64,000 bases of DNA from Phytomonospora sp040655735 (lineage in GTDB: Bacteria > Actinomycetota > Actinomycetes > Mycobacteriales > Micromonosporaceae). A model generated the notes under the pieces. That model was not told the origin of the DNA. It made no database searches and saw nothing but the letters and a program-made list of their open reading frames with translations. Below are positions 17,610 through 25,906 of the stretch, in pieces. Every line of letters starts with the position of its first letter. The stretch's first letter is position 1. Made by a program: the position numbers and the translations under genes. The stretch is taken from contig NZ_JBFAKK010000003.1 in the NCBI RefSeq assembly GCF_040655735.1, positions 617,867 to 681,866 of the forward strand. Reading direction: 5' to 3'.

Positions 17610-18162
17610 GGAGGATCCTTTCCAGGCTTTGCCGGCACAGCTCGCGGAACTCCCCGTCGGGCAGGCCGATGCGGCCCCCGAGGTGCAGTCCGATGAGTCC
17701 GTGCAGGTGGGAGGTGATGGTGAGGCCGACCAGCCACGGGTCGTCCCGGCGCAGTCGCCCGGCGTCCATCTGGGCCTTCACGGCCGCGACGACGAGGTTG
17801 AAGGTGGGGGAGTTCCCGGCGCGCAGTTCCCCGAACTCGCGGGCGCCGGGACGCTGCTCGGTGAACAGGAACGTGTAGACGCGCGGTTCGGCGAGGGCGA
17901 AGTCGGTCATGCGCTCCAGCCCCAGGTGGAGGGCCTCGTCGGGAGCGGTCGTGGGCAGGTCCGACCAGCGTTCGGCGAGTTCGGCGAAGTAGCCGTCGGC
18001 GAGGTGGGCGAGGAGGGCGTCGCGGCTGGGGTAGTGGCGGTAGACGGCCATCCCGGACAGGCCGATCTTGCCCCCGATGCGCCTCATCGTCACCGCCGTA
18101 CTGCCTTCCTCGGCGAGCAGTTCCCTTGCGGCGGCGGCGATGCGGCTGGCGGTGTCGGTCAT
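17593..18162 (-). CDS. TetR-family transcriptional regulator
   Basis: 189 aa. The N-terminal HTH is canonical (RIAAAARELLAEEGSTAVTMRRIG, then LSGMAVYRHYPSRDALLAHL), with a helical ligand-binding domain after it. The ATG at 18162 is immediately adjacent to a 7-bp inverted repeat (18162-18178), which suggests a leaderless, autoregulated transcript. A longer upstream reading in the same frame lacks TetR homology and is rejected. It lies divergent from the DMT transporter gene 136 bp away and overlaps the Lnt-like gene downstream, so either may be the regulated target. Confidence 0.9.
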   Translation of the reverse strand: MTDTASRIAAAARELLAEEGSTAVTMRRIGGKIGLSGMAVYRHYPSRDALLAHLADGYFAELAERWSDLPTTAPDEALHLGLERMTDFALAEPRVYTFLFTEQRPGAREFGELRAGNSPTFNLVVAAVKAQMDAGRLRRDDPWLVGLTITSHLHGLIGLHLGGRIGLPDGEFRELCRQSLERILHGLRD

Positions 18163-18178
18163 GTTTACAGCGTAAACA
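18162..18178. promoter_or_regulatory. Probable TetR operator
   Basis: TGTTTAC-AGC-GTAAACA, a 7-bp inverted repeat with a 3-nt spacer, directly abuts the TetR start codon within a divergent intergenic region. TGTTTAC/GTAAACA half-sites are typical for TetR-family autoregulatory operators; assignment is by position and symmetry. Confidence 0.7.
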
Positions 18179-18297
18179 GCGAAGCCCGATTCCGCCACCC
18201 TAGGGGCCCTCCGGGATCTCCCTTGGGGGTTAAGTCCGGGGTGCGAGGGGGCTTTACCCCACTGTGCGAACGGCGGGATGACAGGAGGCTCATATGC

Positions 18298-19185
18298 ATG
18301 ACCGCAGCCGTCCTCTCCGCCCTCGCCGGCGCCCTGTGCCTCGCCCTCGGCGCGGCGCTCCAGGAGCGCGTCGTCGTGGAAGCGGCCGACGGCGGGCGCC
18401 CGCGGCTCCTGCTCGCACTGGCCCGCGACCGGCGCTGGATCGCCGGTGCGGCCGCCTCGATCGCCGGCGTCGGCCTCCACCTGTTCGCGCTGTCCTCGGC
18501 GCCCGTTTCGCTCGTCCAGCCCCTCGGCGTCAGCGGACTGCTCTTCGCCGTCGGCGCCGCCGCGATCCTTGCCCGCAGGCGTGTCCTGGCCGCCGAGATC
18601 ACCGGCGCGCTGCTGGTCACCCTCGGCCTCGGCGCGCTCGTCCTGGCCATGCCGCACCACACCGGCGCCGAACCCAGCCTCTCGGCGACCACCGCGATCG
18701 CCCTGTGCGCCGCGGCCGCCGGAACCGTCCTGCTCGGCCTCGCCTTCGCCGGCCGCCTGCGCCCCACCGGACGCGCCCTGCTCCTGGCGGGAGTCGCCGG
18801 TGTGTCATTCGGCGCGGTGTCCGCCTTCGCCCGCGTCCTGGGCTCGGCCGCCAGGCGCGACCCCTCGACGCTCCTCCACTGGCACACCGCCGCCGCGATC
18901 GCCCTCGCCGTCCTCGGCGGGCTCGCCGTCCAGCACGCCTACCGCTCCGGGCGCTTCACGCTCGCCTTCGCCACCCTCCTGCTCGCCGACCCCGTCGCCG
19001 CCGCCGGGATAGGCCTCGCCTTCCTCGGTGAGCCCTTCCCGTCGGGCCGGCTCGGGCTCGCCGGGCTCCTGTGCTCCGCCGCGCTGATCCTGCCCGGCGT
19101 CGTCCTGCTCGCCCGGACCCGGCGCCCCGCCGGCGCCGCGGCACCGCTTCCCCATGGAGAACCTCATGTCGCTGCTCGCTCTTGA
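18298..19185 (+). CDS. DMT (drug/metabolite transporter)-type membrane protein
   Basis: 295 aa with about nine to ten hydrophobic segments and an internal two-fold pattern. LALGAALQERVVVE after TM1 and SSAPVSLVQPLGVSGLLFAVGAA resemble the DMT/NIPA-like group of actinomycetes, and the second half has LLLADPVAAAGIGLAFLGE, the usual DMT second EamA-like turn. CAGGAGGC at 18282-18289 supports the ATG at 18298. It lies downstream of the probable TetR operator and its 3' end overlaps the GT4 gene, so it is a candidate TetR-controlled exporter. The substrate is unknown. Confidence 0.8.
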   Translation: MTAAVLSALAGALCLALGAALQERVVVEAADGGRPRLLLALARDRRWIAGAAASIAGVGLHLFALSSAPVSLVQPLGVSGLLFAVGAAAILARRRVLAAEITGALLVTLGLGALVLAMPHHTGAEPSLSATTAIALCAAAAGTVLLGLAFAGRLRPTGRALLLAGVAGVSFGAVSAFARVLGSAARRDPSTLLHWHTAAAIALAVLGGLAVQHAYRSGRFTLAFATLLLADPVAAAGIGLAFLGEPFPSGRLGLAGLLCSAALILPGVVLLARTRRPAGAAAPLPHGEPHVAARS

Positions 19186-20416
19186 CACCGTCCTCGACTT
19201 CCCCGCCGCCACGGGCGCCGACCGCATGCGCGTCCTCATCGCCACCGACACCTTCATGCCCGACGTCAACGGCGCCGCCTACTTCACCTACCGCCTGGCG
19301 GCAGGGCTGGCCGAGCGAGGCCACGACGTCCACGTCGTCTGCCCCTCCGAGCACGGTTCGTCCACAGTGGATTACCGCGACGGGATCACTTTGCACCGTC
19401 TGCGATCACGGCGCCTGCCGACTCAGCAGATGCGCTTCACGGTCCCCATCGGCCTGACCGACACCGTCGCCGACGTCATCGACCGCGTCGACCCCGACGT
19501 CGTCCACGCGCAGGGCCACTTCATGATCGGCCGCGCCACGATCCGCGCGGCCCGCCGCGCGGGCGTGCCGGTCGTGGCCACCAACCACTTCATGCCCGAC
19601 AACCTCATGCACCACGTGAAGATCCCCGACCGCCTCCGCGAGCGCGTCGCGGCCCTCGGCTGGCGCGACGCCGCCCGGGTCTTCTCCCGCGCCGACCACG
19701 TCACCACGCCCACCGAGATCGCCGCGAGGCTCTTCGCCGACAAGGGCTTCACCGGCCACGTCGAGGCCGTCTCCTGCGGCATCGACCTGCACCGGTTCAG
19801 CCCCGGGGACGCCGGCCGCTATACGGATCGACGGTCCGCCCGCCGCCGCCTCTGCCTCCCCGACCGCCCGACGGTCGCCTTCGTCGGCCGCCTCGACGAG
19901 GAGAAGCGCCTCCACGAAGCGGTCGAGGCCGTCGCCGCGCTGCGCAGGTCCCATGTGGACGTCCAGCTCGCGCTGACCGGCACGGGCCCCTGCCGCGACG
20001 CCCTCGCCGAGCGCGCCGCCGAACTCGGCGTCGCCGAGGACGTCCGCTTCCTCGGATTCGTCCCCGACGCCGACCTCCCGCTGGTCTACACCGCCGCCGA
20101 CGTCTTCGTCATGCCCGGCGTCGCCGAACTCCAGAGCATCGCCACCCTCGAAGCCATGGCCAGCGGCCTCCCGATCGTCGCCGCCGACGCCGTCGCCCTC
20201 CCGCACCTGGTCCGCGACGGCGACAACGGCTTCCTCTACCGGCCCGGCGACGTCACCGAACTCACCGGCCACCTGCGCGCCCTCCTCGGCGACGACCTCG
20301 CCCGCCGCCGCATGGGCCACCACAGCCGGTCCATCGCCGCAGGGCACGACCATCAGCGCTCGCTGGCGCGCTTCGAGGAGATCTACGCGGCCCTGGCAGT
20401 CAGGGCGACCCGATGA
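19166..20416 (+). CDS. GT4 glycosyltransferase
   Basis: 416 aa, GT-B fold. MRVLIATDTFMPDVNGAAYF opens the acceptor domain; VVATNHFMPDNL and VTTPTEIAARLF follow. The donor half has TVAFVGRLDEEKRLHEAV and the E-x7-E block in MPGVAELQSIATLEAMASGLP, which resembles mannosyl- and glycosyltransferases of the PimB/MgtA kind acting on membrane lipids. I prefer ATG 19166 (GGAG 6 nt upstream); 19154 and an internal ATG at 19226 are alternatives. It overlaps both the DMT gene before it and the DUF998 gene after it (ATGA). Lipid glycosylation at the inner membrane face is inference. Confidence 0.87.
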   Translation: MSLLALDTVLDFPAATGADRMRVLIATDTFMPDVNGAAYFTYRLAAGLAERGHDVHVVCPSEHGSSTVDYRDGITLHRLRSRRLPTQQMRFTVPIGLTDTVADVIDRVDPDVVHAQGHFMIGRATIRAARRAGVPVVATNHFMPDNLMHHVKIPDRLRERVAALGWRDAARVFSRADHVTTPTEIAARLFADKGFTGHVEAVSCGIDLHRFSPGDAGRYTDRRSARRRLCLPDRPTVAFVGRLDEEKRLHEAVEAVAALRRSHVDVQLALTGTGPCRDALAERAAELGVAEDVRFLGFVPDADLPLVYTAADVFVMPGVAELQSIATLEAMASGLPIVAADAVALPHLVRDGDNGFLYRPGDVTELTGHLRALLGDDLARRRMGHHSRSIAAGHDHQRSLARFEEIYAALAVRATR

Positions 20417-21129
20417 CCGCCGGGATGTGGACCGGTGAGAGCCGGACGGTCGCGCGGGTCGGCGTCGTGACCCGCACGCGCCCGGCCGCGAGCCGGATCG
20501 ACCTGGTGGCCTGGCTTCCCCCGCGTCTGGGCATCGCCGCCTGTTTCGCGGCCATGCTCTGCATGGGCTACCTCCACCTCGTCCCCAGCGACGTCGACGC
20601 GCTCAGCCAGCCGGTGAGCAGCTACGTCCGGGTCGGCGGCGGATGGCTGTTCACCATCGGCGTCTCGGCCATGGCGGTGGCCTGCTTCGCGGTCGCCGCC
20701 GCCCGGCTCGCGCTGCGCGGGGCCGGGCTCCTGCGGGCGGTCTTCGCCATCGGCGGCGTGGCCTTCCTGGCCGCCGCGGTCTTCCCCACCGACAGCGGCG
20801 AGGGCGTCTTGAGCCTCTCGGCGGAGATCCACCGCTGGGCCGCCGGCGTCGGCATGGGCGCGATCCCGGCCGGCGGGCTGCTGCTGGCGCTGGGCCTCGG
20901 CGGAGCGAAGGTCTCCAACGTGGCGCGGCGGGTCGTGCCGCTGGTGACCGTCAGCGCGGTGCTGCTCATGATCACCGCGACGGGGACCTTCCTGCCCGAC
21001 TTCGTGCACAGCGGCGACTGGCGCGGGGTTCCGCAGCGGGCGCTGCTGTTCACCGAGATCACCCTGGTGCTCGTCATCGCGTTCGTGTCCCTGGCGCGGG
21101 CCCGCCGCGCCGAGGTCACCCGCTCGTGA
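20413..21129 (+). CDS. DUF998-family membrane protein
   Basis: 238 aa, six predicted TM helices. The blocks HLVPSDVDALSQPVSSYV and AVFPTDSGEGVLSLSAEIHRWAAG match DUF998 proteins: a conserved P-x-D-x-x-x-S...Y segment, then F-P-T-D and H near TM4. The function of DUF998 is not established. It is translationally coupled to the GT4 gene through an ATGA overlap, which suggests a joint envelope function. The 3' end overlaps the convergent ribonuclease gene by 14 bp with no terminator between them. Confidence 0.82.
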   Translation: MTAGMWTGESRTVARVGVVTRTRPAASRIDLVAWLPPRLGIAACFAAMLCMGYLHLVPSDVDALSQPVSSYVRVGGGWLFTIGVSAMAVACFAVAAARLALRGAGLLRAVFAIGGVAFLAAAVFPTDSGEGVLSLSAEIHRWAAGVGMGAIPAGGLLLALGLGGAKVSNVARRVVPLVTVSAVLLMITATGTFLPDFVHSGDWRGVPQRALLFTEITLVLVIAFVSLARARRAEVTRS

Positions 21130-22942
21130 CACCTAGACTCGCGTCGACCTTGGCGCGCATGTCGGCGGCGGCCTCGGTCTTGGCGGCCTGCTTCGACCCG
21201 GCGCTGCCGGTGCCCGTCAGGTCCTCGCCCGTCGAGGACAGCTCCGCCGACACCGAGCACGTGAACACCGGTTCGTGCGGGGAACCGTCCCGCTCGTACG
21301 TGAACCGCAACCCGGTCAGCACGCCGAGCTGGGCGTACTCGTTGACGGCCATGACCGGATGCCGGTCGGACGGGACGAGCCGCGTACGGGCCGTCTGGGC
21401 GGCCCCCGCGGGCCCGTCCTCGCCGACCATGTCGCTGGAACGGTCGCCGATCCGGGCGAGCAGCGAGACCAGCGCGAGGGCGGCCTGCGACCGCGCGTCC
21501 TTCTTGGACGTGGCGGTCCGCGGCGGCGAGTCACGGCGCTCCTCGCCCAGCCGCAGCGAGACCCGCGCGGTGAACCGGGGAACCTGGGCCGTGCCCGTCG
21601 GCGCGACGTCCCAGCGGACGTGGTCGTCCGAGATCGGGCCGCCGATGCGGTCCTGCGCGTAGACGCTCAGCCCGGTCACCGCCCGCGACGGCTCCTCGGC
21701 GAGCCAGTCGCCCAGCCGCTCCCGCACCGGACGCCACGCGTCCCCGGCGGCGTCGAACAGGACGTGGCACACCTCCCGCAGCGGAAGCCGGTTCCCGTCG
21801 AGGCGGCGCACGACCTCCTCGGCGATCCCTTCGCGCGGTTCGGGCTCGGTGACGGCCAGTTTGAGGATCTTGCGGAAGGTCTCGGCGTCCATGACCGCGT
21901 AGGCCGCCGTGTCGAGTTGCCGGCGGGTCTCCTTGCGGGCCTCGGCCCGGTACCGCTCGGCGGTGCGCAGCCGCCGCTCGCGGATGGCGGCGTTGACCTC
22001 CTCGCCCAGTGCGGCCAGCTCGTCGAAGTCGTATGGCGCGGGCGCCCCGTCGACGGCCGCGAAGAGCATCCGCTGCGTGACCAGGTCGGGGTAGCGGCGC
22101 AGGGGAGAGGTCGCGTGCGTGTACGCGGGCAGGTTGAGGGCGTAGTGGCCGGTCACCGTCGGCGCGTAGGTCGCCGGGCGCATCAGCATCGCCAGGCGTT
22201 TCTCGACCAGGTCGCGGTTGCCGGAGCTGGCCGCCATCGCGGTCAGGTCTTCGAGGAGTTCGTCGCGCGGCGGGGAGACCGCGGCCGCGCGGTGGTTGCG
22301 GAACAGGATCGGCACGTCGTGCTCGGCCGACCAGCGGGCCACCGCCTCGTTGGCCGCGATCATCAGCTCCTGCACGATCACGTACCCGGCGTTGCGCTGC
22401 ACCCCGCCGAGCCGGACCAGGTTGCCCTCCTCGGTGGTGGCGAAACCCTGCCGCAGGTCGTAGAAGGCCAGCGCGCCGGCCGCGCGTCTGCGCGTCAGCA
22501 GCGTCCGCGCCAGGAGGTGCGCCTCCGACAGCATCTCGTGCAGCGGGTCGTGCCGCTCGCGGACCGCCGCGGCGGCCTGCGGGTAGGTCAGCACGCGTCC
22601 ATCGGCGAGACGCCCCCGGCCGACCTCGCCGGCGTAGGCGACGCCGTCATCGTCGAAGCGGACCGTCACCCGGCAGGTGGGCGTCTCGACACCGGCGCGC
22701 AACGTCGCACGCTCCTCGCCGCCGCCGTCGAGCATGGGAATGTGCCCGTCGGGCAGATAGCGGGTGGTGACCTTCCGGCGCGCCGACGCGTCGAGGCCGC
22801 TTCCCAAGGGCGCCACCGCGTCCACGTCGGCGATGTGCACGGTCAACCGCCAGCCCCCGCCGTCCCGGTCGACCCACACCGCGTCGTCCCGGTCCACCGT
22901 GTCGGGGCCGTCGATCATCACACCGCGCGTCTCATCAGCCAC
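21116..22942 (-). CDS. RNB-domain exoribonuclease with two C-terminal dsRNA-binding domains
   Basis: 608 aa. The protein opens almost directly at the RNB catalytic block IDGPDTVDRDDAV: Asp residues 11, 17, 19 and 20 align with the four metal-binding Asp of RNase II. It also has QELMIAANEAVA (191-202) and the RNB signature TSPLRRYPDLVTQR (278-291). There are no N-terminal cold-shock domains and no S1 domain. Instead residues about 419-498 and 526-600 each read as a dsRBD: LSVYAQ...PRFTARVSL...TSKKDARSQAALALVSL and VNEYAQ...PVFTCSVSA...GSKQAAKTEAAADMRAKV. Predicted 3'-5' exonuclease (RNase II/R family) targeted to structured RNA. It is divergent from the phosphatase gene. Confidence 0.88.
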   Translation of the reverse strand: MADETRGVMIDGPDTVDRDDAVWVDRDGGGWRLTVHIADVDAVAPLGSGLDASARRKVTTRYLPDGHIPMLDGGGEERATLRAGVETPTCRVTVRFDDDGVAYAGEVGRGRLADGRVLTYPQAAAAVRERHDPLHEMLSEAHLLARTLLTRRRAAGALAFYDLRQGFATTEEGNLVRLGGVQRNAGYVIVQELMIAANEAVARWSAEHDVPILFRNHRAAAVSPPRDELLEDLTAMAASSGNRDLVEKRLAMLMRPATYAPTVTGHYALNLPAYTHATSPLRRYPDLVTQRMLFAAVDGAPAPYDFDELAALGEEVNAAIRERRLRTAERYRAEARKETRRQLDTAAYAVMDAETFRKILKLAVTEPEPREGIAEEVVRRLDGNRLPLREVCHVLFDAAGDAWRPVRERLGDWLAEEPSRAVTGLSVYAQDRIGGPISDDHVRWDVAPTGTAQVPRFTARVSLRLGEERRDSPPRTATSKKDARSQAALALVSLLARIGDRSSDMVGEDGPAGAAQTARTRLVPSDRHPVMAVNEYAQLGVLTGLRFTYERDGSPHEPVFTCSVSAELSSTGEDLTGTGSAGSKQAAKTEAAADMRAKVDASLGVTSG

Positions 22943-23051
22943 GTGCGCTCTCTCCTACGGGTCGTCGGGCTCGCTCCATTCGCACCATACTGTCTTAGAA
23001 GGCGTGGCCATCCGGTCCGCGGTCTGTGATCGCGCGTCGTACGATCGTGCG

Positions 23052-23930
23052 ATGGTCCCTGCCGGTGATGACATTCCCGACGACGACGCGGAGTCCCCGC
23101 TGTACGTCGTCAGCGACCTCCACGGTCACCGCGACGAGTTCGTCGCGGCCTTGCGCGAGGCGGGCCTCGTCGACGACGAGGAGCGCTGGAGCGGCGGCGA
23201 CGCCCGGCTGTGGTGCCTCGGCGACTTCACCGACCGCGGCCCCGACGGCATCGGCGTCATCGAACTCGTGATGGCGCTGTCCGAACAGGCCGCCGAGGCC
23301 GGCGGCACCGTCGACGCGCTGCTCGGCAACCACGAGATCCTCCTGCTCGGCGCGCACCTCTTCGGCGAGGAGCGCGTTCCGGGCGAGGACCCGCCCAAGC
23401 AGTTCCTGGCCTGGTGGATCCTCAACGGAGGCCGCGACAGCGACGCCGAACGGCTCTCCGACGAGATCGTGGAGTGGCTGCGCACCCGGCACGCGCTGCG
23501 GCTTGAGGACGGCTACCTGCTCATGCACACCGACGCGCCGACCTACATCAACTACGGCACGAGCATCGGCGAGATCAACGAGGCCGTGAGCGACGTGCTG
23601 GCCGGCGACGACCTGGCGGCCTGGTGGGAGCTCTTCCGGCTGATGACGTCCCGGCGCGCCTTCTACGGCGAGGGCGAGCAGCCGGTGTGGACGGCCCAGA
23701 TGATGCTGGGCATGCTCGGCGGCGAGCGGATCGTGCACGGGCACAGCACGATCGCCGACCAGTTCGGCGTCGATCCGTCGTCGGTGGACGGTCCGCGGCT
23801 CTACTGCCAGGGACTGGCTCTCGCGGTGGACGGCGGGGTCTACCAGGGTGGGCCGTGCGTGCTGGCGCGGCTCGGCGACGAGGGGCCGCTGGCCGACGCG
23901 GAGGAGTCGGGAGCCCAGGCGGCCGACTAG
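23052..23930 (+). CDS. PPP-type metallophosphoesterase
   Basis: 292 aa, calcineurin-like fold. The dinuclear-metal motifs are intact: SDLHGHRDEF (D-x-H), CLGDFTDRGPDG (G-D-x-x-D-R-G), LGNHEILLLG (G-N-H-E), and a late MLGGERIVHGHSTI (G-H). These define a PPP-family Ser/Thr-type or bis-nucleotide phosphatase; which one cannot be told from sequence. The ATG at 23052 precedes the first strand by about 20 residues; the frame extends far upstream but only across the divergent promoter. It is divergent from the RNB ribonuclease gene. Confidence 0.88.
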   Translation: MVPAGDDIPDDDAESPLYVVSDLHGHRDEFVAALREAGLVDDEERWSGGDARLWCLGDFTDRGPDGIGVIELVMALSEQAAEAGGTVDALLGNHEILLLGAHLFGEERVPGEDPPKQFLAWWILNGGRDSDAERLSDEIVEWLRTRHALRLEDGYLLMHTDAPTYINYGTSIGEINEAVSDVLAGDDLAAWWELFRLMTSRRAFYGEGEQPVWTAQMMLGMLGGERIVHGHSTIADQFGVDPSSVDGPRLYCQGLALAVDGGVYQGGPCVLARLGDEGPLADAEESGAQAAD

Positions 23931-23949
23931 GGCGTGTCCCGGAGAAGGC

Positions 23950-24225
23950 TCAGCGGCCGAGGAGCTGCGAGAGCCGGCCGCCGGCGGTCGCGGTCTCCCG
24001 GGGACTCTCGGCGGGAAGTGCCTCGGCCTCGGCGCGGGCGCGCGCGGCCGGGCGTCCCTCCAGCCATGCCGAGACGGCCACGGCGGCGATGACGAGGACG
24101 AAGATCCAGCGGGCGGTCCCGCTCACGGCGAGGGCGTAGCCGCCCGCGCCGACGGCCGCGAGCGTGCCCGAGACCATGAGGGCGGCCGCCCAGCCGGGCG
24201 TGTGGTGGCGATGATGTGTGCGCAT
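23950..24225 (-). CDS. Small two-TM membrane protein
   Basis: 91 aa: a His-rich N-terminus, two hydrophobic helices (WAAALMVSGTLAAVGAGG and WIFVLVIAAVAVSAWL), and a charged, alanine-rich cytoplasmic tail. I do not recognise a family. The gene is convergent with the phosphatase gene, 19 bp away. A coding call rests on clean codon-position bias and the membrane topology, so it is less certain than its neighbours. Confidence 0.6.
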   Translation of the reverse strand: MRTHHRHHTPGWAAALMVSGTLAAVGAGGYALAVSGTARWIFVLVIAAVAVSAWLEGRPAARARAEAEALPAESPRETATAGGRLSQLLGR

Positions 24226-24673
24226 ACCCTGTCAACGACCCGACAGCCGCTTCGTCACTTTGCAACTGCAGGAATCACCCGAACCGGGTAGCGGGGGTGT
24301 ATTCCCAGGTCAGGGCAACTATCAAGAACGGTCAATTCCCCGCAAATCGGTATTGATCTCGGTAATCGACTGCAGACGCATTTCGCCTCGATCAGAGATT
24401 GAACGTCACCGAATCGCGTGCTGATCGTTGCGTCTGGTGAGGGACCGGTGTAGACAAAACTTTGAAAGGTGGAAAAAAGCAATAGGTTCGTCATCTTCGC
24501 CCGATCCGGTGGGACCACGGCGACAGCGACGAAGCGGTATTGATCAACGCCCCGACCGTACGGCACAGGACCGCGACCGTACCCATGCCACGCCGTGCGA
24601 ACCCGGGGCGCGCCGCATCACACCGAATCCCGTCTTAATGATTAAGACAGCTTCGTCCTTGGTGGGGGTCGAC
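24226..24673. other. AT-richer intergenic island upstream of the XRE-TPR regulator
   Basis: About 450 bp clearly less GC-rich than all neighbouring DNA, with no convincing gene. It holds an 11-nt direct repeat CGGTATTGATC at 24348-24358 and 24535-24545, and near its end the palindrome at 24632-24648. It probably carries the promoter and operators of the regulator/flavoprotein operon and the promoter of the small membrane protein gene; an imported or decayed segment is also possible. Confidence 0.55.
24632..24648. promoter_or_regulatory. Perfect palindrome upstream of the XRE-TPR gene
   Basis: GTCTTAAT-G-ATTAAGAC, 8-bp arms about one central base, ending 25 nt before the preferred GTG start. 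It suggests binding by a symmetrical dimer, most simply the XRE regulator itself. Confidence 0.6.
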
Positions 24674-25906
24674 GTGACAGAGGAACTTCCCATTGGCCGA
24701 CGGGTCGCCTATTGGCGACAGCGACGGACCATGTCCCAACAGGTGTTCGCCGACCGAATCGGCAAGTCGAAAAGCTGGGTGGACAAGATCGAACGCGGAG
24801 TCCGCCGCCTCGACAAGTTCTCCGTCCTGCACGACATAGCCGACGTGCTCCAAGTGGACGTGCAACTGCTCCTGGGCCGAGACCCCGAGCGAAGCCCGGA
24901 CACCGCCAACTGTGTCGATCAGGTGGAGGTCGAGGACATCAGGCAGGCGCTGGAGCGCTACGAACGACTCGGCACGCTCTTCGAGGCGGCGCCGATCGAG
25001 CCCATTCCGCTCGACGACCTCGCCAAGTCGGTCAACCACGCCTGGATGACCTTCGAGTCGGCGAACTACGCCGCCCTGGCCCGATCCCTGATCAACCTGC
25101 TGAAACTCGGTCCGGCCGTCGAGGAGGAGTCCGACGAGCGGGACCGGCCCAAGGCCGCCAACCTGCTCAGCCAGGTCTACCAGATCGCCTCCTCGGTCCT
25201 GCGCAAACTCGGTGAGCCCCAGCTCGCCTGGCTCGCCGCCGACCGCGCCATCAGCGCCGCTCAGCGCGGCGACGACCCGCTGCTCATCGGCACCGCCACG
25301 ACCCGGGTCGCCAACGCCCTGCGCTCGCTCGGCCGGTCCCGGGCCGCCCTCGACCTCAACGTCCAGGTCGCCCAGAAGATCCTCTCGCAGGGTGGACCGC
25401 ACCCGAGCGACGCGACCTACAGCGTGCACGGCGCCCTGCTGCTCCAGGGCTCGATGGCCGCCGCACACTGCGGCGACCTCCCGACCGCCCGCGAACTGCT
25501 GCGCTCGGCCGACCAGATCGCCGCGCGGGTCGGCGAGGGCCACAACCATTACCGGACCTCCTTCGGGCCCACGAACGTCGCGCTGCACCGCGCGGCCGCC
25601 GCCGTCGAACTCGGCGAGGGCCGGATGGCCATCAACACCCACATCAGCATCGACCCCGAGGCCTTCCAGCGCCTCGTCCCCGAACGCCGCGCCCACCACT
25701 ACCTCGACGTGGCCCGCGGGTACAACCAGGTCGGCAACCTCGCCGAGGCCGGGCGGCTCCTCGTCGAGGCCAGCCGGATCGCACCGCTCGAAATCCGCTG
25801 CCGTCCCATCGCCCACCAGGTCATCAGTGACGTCCTGCGCCGCAGCCGCGGCGCCGCGCCGGCCCTGCTGATCTCGATGGCCGAGGAACTGAGGCTGGCC
25901 GCATGA
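24674..25906 (+). CDS. XRE-family regulator with TPR-like C-terminal domain
   Basis: 410 aa. The HTH (IGRRVAYWRQRRTMSQQVFA, then IGKSKSWVDKIERGVRRLDK) occupies residues about 5-65. The rest is a long helical array of TPR character (LLSQVYQIASSVLRKLGEPQLAWLAADRAISAA, later TARELLRSADQIAARVG and LAEAGRLLVEASRIAP), as in peptide- or ligand-sensing regulators. GGTGGGGG at 24661-24668 supports GTG 24674; an in-frame ATG at 24638 lies inside the palindrome and is less likely. It is coupled by ATGA to the flavoprotein gene. Such regulator/flavoprotein pairs recur in actinomycetes, but their signal is unknown. Confidence 0.85.
   Translation: MTEELPIGRRVAYWRQRRTMSQQVFADRIGKSKSWVDKIERGVRRLDKFSVLHDIADVLQVDVQLLLGRDPERSPDTANCVDQVEVEDIRQALERYERLGTLFEAAPIEPIPLDDLAKSVNHAWMTFESANYAALARSLINLLKLGPAVEEESDERDRPKAANLLSQVYQIASSVLRKLGEPQLAWLAADRAISAAQRGDDPLLIGTATTRVANALRSLGRSRAALDLNVQVAQKILSQGGPHPSDATYSVHGALLLQGSMAAAHCGDLPTARELLRSADQIAARVGEGHNHYRTSFGPTNVALHRAAAAVELGEGRMAINTHISIDPEAFQRLVPERRAHHYLDVARGYNQVGNLAEAGRLLVEASRIAPLEIRCRPIAHQVISDVLRRSRGAAPALLISMAEELRLAA

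Noticed and set aside
24255..24566. 103-codon minus-strand ORF in the AT-rich gap
   Set aside because: No family, no Shine-Dalgarno, composition unlike the neighbours; overlaps the presumed control region.
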